From Rhodoferax sp. (GTDB lineage: Bacteria > Pseudomonadota > Gammaproteobacteria > Burkholderiales > Burkholderiaceae_C), in the NCBI GenBank assembly GCA_026785765.1, contig JAJAZK010000271.1, positions 1 through 6,939 of the forward strand: a stretch of 6,939 nt of DNA. Reading direction: 5' to 3'. This document shows, piece by piece, positions 1 to 5,823 of this stretch. Below the pieces are notes generated by a model. The model was not told where the DNA came from. It searched no databases and was given only the letters and a program-made list of their open reading frames with translations. Made by a program: the position numbers and the translations under genes. How positions within the stretch are numbered: the first letter of the stretch is position 1; every line of letters starts with the position of its first letter.

Positions 1-1788
1 CGGCGCGCGCTTTCTGTGCCAGGCGCGCGATCAATTCCTCGATCTTCTTGCCGACCACCATCATCAGGTCCGCAAGTTCGTCGATTACCACCACGATATG
101 GGGCAACCGATCCAGCGGCTCGGGCTGCTCGGGGGTCAAGCTGAATGGGTTTCCGAGCGACTCGCCCCGCCCTCTGGCCTCGTCGATTTTTGTGTTGTAG
201 CCGCTCAGATTGCGCACACCCAGCCGGCTCATCAGCTTGTAACGGCGCTCCATCTCGGCCACACACCAGGTCAGGCCATGCGCCGCCTGGCGCATATCCG
301 TCACCACCGGCGCCAGCAAATGCGGGATGCCTTCGTAGACTGACATTTCGAGCATCTTTGGGTCGATCATCAGCAAACGTACGTCGCGCGCGTCCGCCTT
401 GTACAGCAGACTCAGGATCATCGCGTTGATGCCAACCGACTTCCCCGAACCGGTCGTACCAGCCACCAGCACATGGGGCATCTTGGCCAGGTCTGCGACC
501 ACCGGGTTGCCTACGATATCCTTGCCCAATCCCATCGTGAGCAACGACCTGGCTTCGTTATACACCTTGGATCCCAGAATCTCCGACAGCTTGATGGACT
601 GCCGTTTCGCGTTGGGCAACTCCAGTGCCATGTAATTCTTGCCGGGTATGGTCTCGACGACCCGGATCGACGTCAGGCTCAGGCTGCGCGCCAGGTCCTT
701 GGCCAATCCGACAATCTGCGATCCCTTGACGCCGATCGCCGGCTCGATCTCATACCGTGTCACCACCGGTCCCGGCAACGCCAGGATTACCCACACCTCA
801 ACGCCAAAGTCCTTGAGCTTCTTCTCGATCATGCGACTGGTCATGTCGAGGGTTTCGGCAGACACGGTCTCCTGTCGGGCCTGTGCTCCGTCGAGCAGAT
901 CGACCTGCGGCAGTTTGCTGTCGAGCATGTCCGCAAACAAGGGCTTCTGGCGCTCCTTGGCGACCCGCTCGCTCTTTGGCACGTCGAGTATCACTGGCTC
1001 GACCAGGACCGGAGCCACGTGGTGCGTGCGGTTCTCCACCCTTTCACCAGACACCACTTCTTCGCGCTCACGGGCAGCCTGCTGGCCCAGGGCGATGTCT
1101 TCGACAATTTCGCGCTTCTTGCGGCTCGACTCGAAGCGGCTATGGACGGCCACACCAATACGCTCGGCAACGCCGCCCAGGAGAACCGCAAGGCAAGCGC
1201 CGCCCCCGCCAACCCCAATGCGATCGCCGCCAGTCCCGAACCGGTGAAGCCGAGCCACTGCAAGGCCAGCGGACCCAGCATGGCGCCCACGACGCCACCG
1301 CCGGTTCCTGGCAATAGTGGTTCAAGACTGTACAGACGCGACCACTCCAGAATACAACTGGAAGCCAGCAACAGCGCCAGTCCCAACCAACGGGCGGCTC
1401 TCCCTTGCAACCACCGTTCCGCCAGCGATGTACCTGGGGCAACAGGCTCGGCCGGGTCACCCTGCCTCAGCCACACCGCGAGCGCCGCCAACCAGGCACG
1501 CAAGCCCGCGACAAAACACCACCAAACGGAGAACCCGAAAGCGAAATAGCTGGCATCCGCAGTCAGCGCTCCCAAGCGACCCAAGCGGTTGCGTAATGCA
1601 GACCCGTCACCCGAGGTCGACCAAGCCGCATCCAGCGGTGAATACCCAACCATGGCCAGTAACCAAAACGCAAACAGGACACAGGCCACGACCAGCCATA
1701 CCTCGGAGGTAAACCGACCAACCCCGGAATAGCGCGGGTCCGAGTATTGGCGGGCGGCAGAGTTCAGCGAGTCAAGCGAGTACGTCAT
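1..1788 (-). CDS. ftsK: DNA translocase FtsK, 3' partial, with an apparent one-base frameshift
   Basis: FtsK is an inner-membrane ATPase at the division septum that pumps chromosomal DNA and activates XerCD recombination at dif. The ATG at 1788 opens a membrane domain: hydrophobic stretches near residues 29-48, 80-107, 133-147 and 163-200, with a periplasmic loop reading SPLDAAWSTSG after the first. At residue 207 (RFSWAAL) the frame breaks. One missing base near 1168 restores a continuous reading (AERIGVAV...) down to position 2. After that come a charged linker, the alpha/beta motor start (PGPVVTRYEIEPA, then VKGSQIVGLAKDLARSL), Walker A GTTGSGKS (437-460, about residues 444-451) and Walker B VVVIDELAD (68-94, Asp about residue 570). 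About 596 residues are visible; the family is usually near 770-800, so the motor's end and the DNA-reading gamma domain lie outside the window. The start has only a weak GGA upstream. Family assignment is very secure; whether the gene is intact is not. Confidence 0.95.
1160..1175 (-). other. Apparent single-base deletion (frameshift) within ftsK
   Basis: Upstream of here the FtsK membrane domain reads in the frame whose codons begin at coordinates divisible by three; downstream the linker and motor read one frame over. The best junction is GCG TTG followed by CC GAG: one extra G between 1168 and 1167 would give GCG TTG GCC GAG (A L A E), which fits the usual family sequence. Without it, translation continues out of frame to a stop at 991-993. 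No slippery heptamer is visible, so programmed shifting is unlikely. Confidence 0.85.
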
Positions 1789-1907
1789 GCATGGATCCAG
1801 TAGTCGTGAGCTTACCCCACGCGGGCCCGGAGATGCAAAAAGCCAGGGATGATCTGCAAGACCTTCGTCACGCAGGGCGAGAGCCCAACGCGAGGCCCGA
1901 CAAAGTG
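1789..1907. other. Intergenic gap between the regulator gene and ftsK
   Basis: This 119-bp gap lies between the stop of the CRP-like gene and the ftsK start, both on the minus strand. It holds a short inverted repeat (GGGC-N4-GCCC at 1875-1886) without a T-tract, so I do not call it a terminator. I see no convincing -35/-10 pair for ftsK. Co-transcription of the two genes is possible but unproven. Confidence 0.5.
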
Positions 1908-2582
1908 CTAGCGCTGCTTGAGGCGACGCTCTTTTACGATCAGGCTACCGTCGTCACGGGTCTCGATAAATCCTTGCTCCTCGAAGTCTTTCATGACGCG
2001 GCTGACCATCTCACGCGACGCGCCCACCATTTTCGCTATGTCCTGGCGTGAGATCTTGTCCCTGATCAGACGCACGCCTTCGGCATTGGGTAGCGCGCTG
2101 TCGAGCAGGACATTGGCGACCCGGCCGTACACGTTCATCAAGGCCAGCGACTCGATCTTGCGGTCAGCAGCGCGCAACCGTTGCACCAATCCCTTCATGA
2201 CAGCGGTCATGGTGGAGGTGTTCTCGAGCAGGCAACGGGTGAAATCTGCACCACCGAGCACCAGTGCGTCAGTCTGCACCTCGGCTTCGACGGTGGCCGA
2301 GTGCGGCTCATGGTCGATCAGGCTCATTTCGCCAACGTAATCCCCCGGGTGCATGGTCGCCAGAATCACCTCACGGTCACGCCGGTCGGTTACCACGACG
2401 CGCGCGCGCCCAGCAAGAATGATGAACAACGATCCGTATTGTTTCCCCTGCTGGACAATGTGCTCGCCGCGCTTGAAGCGCTTTTTGCCAACCGCTCCTG
2501 CGAGTGACTCGGCCTGGGCCGGGGTCAACATTGCGAACAGCGGGACGCGCCGTATCAGGTCTAGATTGGTCAACATGGACAT
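1908..2582 (-). CDS. CRP/FNR-family transcriptional regulator
   Basis: A 224-residue protein with CRP/FNR layout. A cyclic-nucleotide-binding-type beta roll covers roughly residues 15-125 (HIVQQGKQYGSLFIILAGRA, then GDYVGEMSLIDHEPHSATV), a dimerisation helix about 123-150, and a winged helix-turn-helix about 150-220 (ISRQDIAKMVGASREMVSRV). The recognition helix keeps R190, E191 and R195, matching Arg180, Glu181 and Arg185 of E. coli CRP, so a TGTGA-like half-site is plausible. The pocket has Glu85 and Ser95, but His94 sits where CRP has its cAMP-phosphate Arg82; cAMP may not be the ligand. No cysteine cluster for an FNR-type iron-sulfur centre is present. I chose the ATG at 2582 because GGAAGGA lies 7 nt upstream and the protein begins like family members. 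It is divergent from trxB and reads toward ftsK. The target genes are unknown. Confidence 0.93.
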   Translation of the reverse strand: MSMLTNLDLIRRVPLFAMLTPAQAESLAGAVGKKRFKRGEHIVQQGKQYGSLFIILAGRARVVVTDRRDREVILATMHPGDYVGEMSLIDHEPHSATVEAEVQTDALVLGGADFTRCLLENTSTMTAVMKGLVQRLRAADRKIESLALMNVYGRVANVLLDSALPNAEGVRLIRDKISRQDIAKMVGASREMVSRVMKDFEEQGFIETRDDGSLIVKERRLKQR

Positions 2583-2736
2583 CCGACAATCCTTCCGATG
2601 GGACTTGCAAACGCTTCTTACAATTGGCCAACACGCGCCGCACCGGTATTGTGGACGAAGCGCAAACCGGTCAGTCTTCGCGTTTACCCCAAACTGTAAC
2701 CCCTGCTGCGCGGACTTTCGCAATTCCACCTGACCC
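2583..2736. promoter_or_regulatory. Divergent intergenic region between the regulator and trxB
   Basis: This 154-bp region must hold promoters for both divergent genes. Visible elements are an 8-bp palindrome TTGGCCAA (2624-2631) and two ACCGGT palindromes (2642-2647 and 2666-2671) about 24 bp apart. No clear sigma-70 -35/-10 pair or TGTGA-N6-TCACA site is readable on either strand. Autoregulation or control of trxB by the adjacent regulator is only an inference from the layout. Confidence 0.45.
2590..2596 (-). promoter_or_regulatory. Ribosome binding site of the CRP-like gene
   Basis: On the minus strand the sequence is GGAAGGA, ending 7 nt before the ATG at 2582. It decides the start: the frame stays open upstream to 2750, but that extension has no comparable site and would add 56 residues unlike CRP proteins. 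Confidence 0.8.
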
Positions 2737-3687
2737 ATGATTACCAGCAAACACGCCCGCGTACTAATTCTCGGCTCCGGCCCGGCCGGCTACACCGCTG
2801 CGGTGTATGCGGCACGCGCTAACCTCAAGCCGCTTTTGGTGACCGGAATCGCCCAGGGTGGTCAATTGATGACGACGACCGATGTGGACAACTGGCCGGC
2901 GGACGTACACGGTGTCCAGGGTCCGGAACTGATGCAGCGTTTTCTGGAACACGCCCAACGCTTCAATACCGAGATTATCTTCGACCATGTAAACGCGGTG
3001 GACCTGAGCCGCAGACCATTTACGCTCAAGGGCGACAGCTTCAGCTACACCTGTGACTCGCTGGTGGTGGAGACCGGGGCGTCGGCCAAGTACCTCGGCT
3101 TGCCATCCGAGACCGCCTTCATGGGCCGTGGCGTCTCTGGATGCGCCACCTGTGATGGATTTTTCTACCGGGACCAGGTCTGCTGCGTGGTCGGCGGCGG
3201 CAATACGGCGGTCGAAGAGGCCTTGTACCTGTCGAATATCGCCAGCAAGGTCTATCTCGTGCACAGGCGCGACAAGTTCAAAGCCGAGGCCATCCTGGTC
3301 GACAAGCTGATGGACAAGGTGGCGGCCGGCAAGATCGAACTGAAGACCTTCCAGACGCTCCAAGAGGTACTGGGCGACGCCACCGGTGTGACCGGCATTC
3401 GCCTGAATAGCACGCTCGACGGCTCAGTGCATGACTTGGTCCTCAAGGGCTGTTTCATCGCGATCGGACACTCGCCCAACACCGACATTTTTCAGGGACA
3501 ACTTGAAATGGCTGGGGGATACATCGTGACGCAGTCAGGACTAAGGGGGTTTGCGACCATGACCAGCGTTCCAGGCGTGTTCGCGGCCGGCGACGTCCAG
3601 GACCACGTGTACCGCCAGGCCATCACCAGCGCGGGTACCGGTTGCATGGCGGCACTGGACGCGCAGCGCTTCCTGGAACAGGGCTGA
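2737..3687 (+). CDS. trxB: Thioredoxin-disulfide reductase (NADPH)
   Basis: TrxB is a cytoplasmic FAD enzyme that passes electrons from NADPH to thioredoxin, feeding ribonucleotide reductase and disulfide repair. The 316 residues have the usual length. Landmarks in order: FAD-binding GSGPAG (13-18), the GGQLMTTTDVDNWP segment, redox-active C136-A-T-C139 in GCATCDGFF, NADPH-binding GGGNTA (153-158), HRRDKFKA (from H176), whose arginines contact the NADPH 2'-phosphate, and the C-terminal FAD motif FAAGD (282-286) followed by QAITSAGTGCMAALDA. One oddity: residue 112 is Glu (VVETGA) where the family almost always has Ala (ATGA); the codon GAG is one base from GCG. The ATG at 2737 is fixed by an in-frame TGA at 2731, but no Shine-Dalgarno sequence precedes it. 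The stop codon lies inside a terminator stem. The assignment is secure. Confidence 0.97.
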   Translation: MITSKHARVLILGSGPAGYTAAVYAARANLKPLLVTGIAQGGQLMTTTDVDNWPADVHGVQGPELMQRFLEHAQRFNTEIIFDHVNAVDLSRRPFTLKGDSFSYTCDSLVVETGASAKYLGLPSETAFMGRGVSGCATCDGFFYRDQVCCVVGGGNTAVEEALYLSNIASKVYLVHRRDKFKAEAILVDKLMDKVAAGKIELKTFQTLQEVLGDATGVTGIRLNSTLDGSVHDLVLKGCFIAIGHSPNTDIFQGQLEMAGGYIVTQSGLRGFATMTSVPGVFAAGDVQDHVYRQAITSAGTGCMAALDAQRFLEQG

Positions 3688-3719
3688 CTAACAGCGGTGT
3701 TGGTCAGCCAGTTTTGTTG
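3682..3719 (+). terminator. Rho-independent terminator of trxB, overlapping its stop codon
   Basis: GGCTGACTAACA (3682-3693) pairs with TGTTGGTCAGCC (3698-3709) across a GCGG loop. This gives a 12-bp stem with one T-G wobble, followed by the T-rich tract GTTTTGTTG. The trxB TGA (3685-3687) is part of the left arm. The stem is moderately GC-rich and the T-tract is interrupted, so termination may be partial, allowing some read-through into rpmB. Confidence 0.75.
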
Positions 3720-3730
3720 AGTGAAGACGT

Positions 3731-3736
3731 TATACT
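3731..3736 (+). promoter_or_regulatory. Probable -10 element of the rpmB-rpmG promoter
   Basis: TATACT matches the sigma-70 -10 consensus at five of six positions and sits just after the trxB terminator, 138 nt before the rpmB ATG. A good -35 at the right distance is not visible; candidates near 3707-3714 are poor and would overlap the terminator's right arm. The call rests on position and the -10 alone. Confidence 0.5.
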
Positions 3737-3874
3737 CCAAGGCTTTACCAAAATTTTCCGGCCCTGCCGGTGAACGGGGTGAAATCAAGTTACCGCCATT
3801 TACCGCAATGGCGAGGTGCGGCGAAAGCTGTTAACGAACCCGCGGTGCGCTGCGGTTCAAGATGGAGTGTCCCT
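3737..3874 (+). promoter_or_regulatory. Structured 5' leader of rpmB
   Basis: About 130 nt lie between the probable promoter and the L28 start. Three short hairpins can be drawn: CCGGC-CCT-GCCGG (3758-3770), CGCCATT-N6-AATGGCG (3794-3813), and GAACC(C)GC paired with GCGGTTC (3836-3858) just before the GGAG ribosome site (3864-3867). Ribosomal protein operons often carry autoregulatory leaders; I do not recognise this as a named one. Its function is inferred only. Confidence 0.4.
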
Positions 3875-4108
3875 ATGGCACGAGTATGTCAAGTGACGGG
3901 CAAGGGCCCGATGGTAGGAAATAATGTTTCCCACGCCAACAACAAAACCAAACGGCGTTTTCTGCCCAATCTGCAGTACCGCAGGTTCTGGGTTGAGGCC
4001 GAGAACCGCTGGGTTCGGCTTCGGGTGTCAAGCGCTGCACTGCGCCTGATCGACAAGAACGGCATTGAGTCCGTGCTGGCGGATCTGCGCGCACGCGGCC
4101 AGGCCTAA
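3875..4108 (+). CDS. rpmB: 50S ribosomal protein L28
   Basis: L28 (bL28) is a small basic protein of the large ribosomal subunit, needed for late assembly. The 77-residue product has the normal bacterial length. It begins MARVCQVTGKGPMVGNNVSH and continues with NNKTKRRFLPNLQ, the family signature, then a region rich in Arg and aromatic residues (RRFWVEAENRWVRLRVS) and the tail IDKNGIESVLADLRARG. The ATG at 3875 is chosen because the protein start matches the family and GGAG lies 7 nt upstream. The frame is open further back to 3770, but that part has no similarity to L28. Only one cysteine is present, so the zinc-binding form is excluded. It heads a two-gene unit with rpmG, 24 nt downstream. 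Confidence 0.98.
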   Translation: MARVCQVTGKGPMVGNNVSHANNKTKRRFLPNLQYRRFWVEAENRWVRLRVSSAALRLIDKNGIESVLADLRARGQA

Positions 4109-4132
4109 GCCGGGAATCGAAAGGAACACACC

Positions 4133-4303
4133 ATGGCATCCAAAGGCGCTCGCGAAAAAATCAAGCTGGAATCGACAGCTGGGACCGGTCACTTCTACAC
4201 GACCAGCAAGAACAAAAAAACCATGCCGGAAAAAATGCTGATCAAGAAGTTTGATCCGAAAGCCCGCAAACACGTCGACTACAAGGAAATCAAACTGAAG
4301 TAG
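4133..4303 (+). CDS. rpmG: 50S ribosomal protein L33, zinc-independent form
   Basis: L33 (bL33) is a large-subunit protein near the E site. The product is 56 residues, starting MASKGAREKIKLESTAGTGH and continuing FYTTSKNKKTMPEKM, then KFDPKARKHVDYKEIKLK. There are no cysteines, so this is the C-minus paralogue that does not bind zinc. AAGGA (4121-4125) stands 7 nt before the ATG, a good ribosome site. It follows rpmB after 24 nt, the common rpmB-rpmG pairing, and is closed by the strong hairpin 29 nt after its stop. Intact and typical. Confidence 0.98.
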   Translation: MASKGAREKIKLESTAGTGHFYTTSKNKKTMPEKMLIKKFDPKARKHVDYKEIKLK

Positions 4304-4332
4304 CCCGTGATCGGTCTGCATCGACTAAACGC

Positions 4333-4361
4333 AAAAAAGCCCGGCTTGACCGGGCTTTTTT
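4333..4361. terminator. Bidirectional rho-independent terminator
   Basis: AAAAAAGCCCGG (4333-4344) and CCGGGCTTTTTT (4350-4361) are perfect reverse complements around a CTTGA loop. On the plus strand this is a GC stem followed by T6, ending rpmB-rpmG. On the minus strand it equally gives a stem followed by T6, about 100 nt beyond the stop of the convergent desaturase gene. The symmetry suits a shared terminator. Confidence 0.93.
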
Positions 4362-4464
4362 GTTGATCAACGCCGCTGCAAAATGCGAGCGCCAATCGGC
4401 AGAGACAAAAATCCCTACCGCGGGCCGGTTTTTTTGCAATTCAGGCTGGCCGCGCCTGCCGGTA

Positions 4465-5679
4465 TTATGCCCGTGCAGCCCGCAGCCGCATGGAGAAGTC
4501 CCGCAGCGCCGCGATTCCACTGTCTTCGGCACGATGGCACCAGCTTTGCAGGTCGGCCGCGAGTTGCGCGCGCGAGAACGATGTGTTGAGCCACAACTGG
4601 CGCAATTCCTCGCGCATTGTCACCATTTTGTCCAGCACCGGGTGCGCGGCGCGGGCCTGCGCCAGAGTGCGCGCAGCATCAGCCGGCACCTTGTCGGCGT
4701 CACGGTGCAGCCAGCGCTTGGCAGCCACGAGCAAGGCCACGTCACCGCGCTTGGCCTGAATAGCGGAAATCTCCGCTTGGCAGGCCCGCCGCAAGTCTTT
4801 CGCATAACCCGCCATCATTTCATACCGGTAGGCGATCAAGGCCTCCAGCGTCTTCTCGTCGGCAACCGGTCGAATAACGCCGAACTGCAGCCGTGGCGGC
4901 GTCTTCTTGACACGGGCCAAGCCTAGTTTCTGCATCAGACTGATGTAAACCCAGCCAACGTCAAACTCATACGGTTTCACAGAAAACTTGGCTGAGGTTG
5001 GATACGTGTGGTGGTTGTTGTGCAACTCCTCGCCGCCAATCAGTACGCCCCAAGGCACGATGTTTGTACTTGCGTCTGGCGCTTCGAAATTGCGGTAGCC
5101 CCAATAGTGCCCGACGCCATTGACCACGCCCGCCGCCATCACCGGAATCCACGCCATCTGTACCGCCCACACCGCCAGACCCAAGATCCCGAACAAAGCC
5201 AGATCCACCATCATCATCAGGCCGACGCCCTGCCAGCTGTAGCGGGAATACAAATTGCGTTCAAGCCAGTCGTTCGGGCAGCCCTGGCTGTAACGAGCCA
5301 AGGTGTCCTGATTCTTGGATTCGGCGCGATACAACTCGGCGCCTTGCCAGAACACCTTCTTGAGGCCGTGAGCCACTGGGCTGTGCGGGTCGTCTACCGT
5401 CTCACATTTAGCATGATGCTTGCGGTGGATCGACACCCATTCCTTGGTTACCTGCCCGGTACCAATCCAGAGCCAGAAACGGAAAAAATGGGCTGGGATC
5501 GGGTGCAGGTCCACCGCACGGTGGGCCTGATGCCGATGCAGGTAAATCGTGACACTGGCAATCGTGATATGTGTGGTGAACAAGGTAAACAAAATCACCT
5601 GCCACCAAGCCAAATCCCAGAATCCATGCGCCAGCCAGTCAATGGCGGAATTGAGCACTGCCCAGTCGGGTAACAACAT
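4465..5679 (-). CDS. Membrane acyl desaturase (delta-9 / stearoyl-CoA desaturase type)
   Basis: This 404-residue membrane di-iron enzyme should insert a cis double bond in acyl chains and so tune membrane fluidity. It has the three histidine boxes of the class: H48-RHQA-H53 (HX4H), H85-RK-H88-H89 (HXXHH) and H220-NN-H223-H224 (HXXHH). VNGVGHYWGYRNFE also supplies the Asn187 and His191 equivalents that ligate metal in stearoyl-CoA desaturases. Hydrophobic segments lie at about 20-46, 64-75 and 152-185. After about residue 262 comes an unusual helical, charged extension of some 140 residues ending in RLRAARA, not needed for the catalytic fold. The ATG at 5679 is the only start after an in-frame TGA at 5719-5721; its ribosome site is poor. 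It converges on rpmG and lies 144 bp from the methyltransferase gene. Acyl-CoA, acyl-ACP or lipid-bound acyl chains could each be the substrate. Confidence 0.93.
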   Translation of the reverse strand: MLLPDWAVLNSAIDWLAHGFWDLAWWQVILFTLFTTHITIASVTIYLHRHQAHRAVDLHPIPAHFFRFWLWIGTGQVTKEWVSIHRKHHAKCETVDDPHSPVAHGLKKVFWQGAELYRAESKNQDTLARYSQGCPNDWLERNLYSRYSWQGVGLMMMVDLALFGILGLAVWAVQMAWIPVMAAGVVNGVGHYWGYRNFEAPDASTNIVPWGVLIGGEELHNNHHTYPTSAKFSVKPYEFDVGWVYISLMQKLGLARVKKTPPRLQFGVIRPVADEKTLEALIAYRYEMMAGYAKDLRRACQAEISAIQAKRGDVALLVAAKRWLHRDADKVPADAARTLAQARAAHPVLDKMVTMREELRQLWLNTSFSRAQLAADLQSWCHRAEDSGIAALRDFSMRLRAARA

Positions 5680-5823
5680 ATAAAAGGTAAGTCCAGGAAA
5701 AGTTCTAGAAGGACAGGCTCACACACACGCTAATGTGCGCCGTCGAATGGTAAGTGGTTTTCGTTATTCTCGCCATTTGTGGCTATTCTTGCCAATAAAT
5801 GTGTCTATCTTTCGGAAACCGAC
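5680..5823. promoter_or_regulatory. Desaturase upstream region with two 11-bp direct repeats
   Basis: The gap between the methyltransferase stop and the desaturase start is AT-richer than its surroundings. TATTCTCGCCA (5765-5775) and TATTCTTGCCA (5784-5794) differ by one base and are offset by 19 bp, about two helical turns. Interleaved with them are GCCA-N4-TGGC (5772-5783) and TGGC-N7-GCCA (5780-5794). An 8-bp palindrome TTCTAGAA lies at 5703-5710. Such a cluster about 85-115 bp ahead of a desaturase start could be an operator, but no promoter elements are clear and no regulator is known. Confidence 0.35.

Noticed and set aside
1160..1190. Programmed ribosomal frameshifting in ftsK
   Set aside because: There is no X-XXY-YYZ slippery heptamer or obvious downstream stimulator, and programmed shifting is not known for this gene; a base error or mutation fits better.
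473..1549. Long plus-strand open frame (358 codons) opposite ftsK
   Set aside because: It has no recognisable domains, biased composition, and lies entirely antisense to clearly recognisable FtsK; it is a shadow frame of GC-rich coding DNA.
2650..2665. Possible CRP operator TGTGG-N6-CGCAA between the divergent genes
   Set aside because: The left half is near consensus, but the right half matches TCACA at only one position; too weak to report as a site.
2583..2750. N-terminal extension of the CRP-like protein to 280 residues
   Set aside because: It would cross the divergent promoter region and overlap the trxB start; the extra residues are unlike CRP proteins, and the strong GGAAGGA site supports the start at 2582.
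3770..3874. N-terminal extension of L28 to 112 residues
   Set aside because: L28 is 77-78 residues long and the family start MARVCQ with its own GGAG site is at 3875; the upstream open frame is chance.
4417..4435. Second terminator-like hairpin ACCG-N5-CGGT followed by T7
   Set aside because: The stem is only 4 bp, and the strong hairpin at 4333-4361 already explains termination for both strands.
5008..5673. Plus-strand open frame (221 codons) opposite the desaturase
   Set aside because: It is antisense to the histidine-box enzyme, rich in His and Pro as expected from reading that gene backwards, and has no ribosome site or family features.
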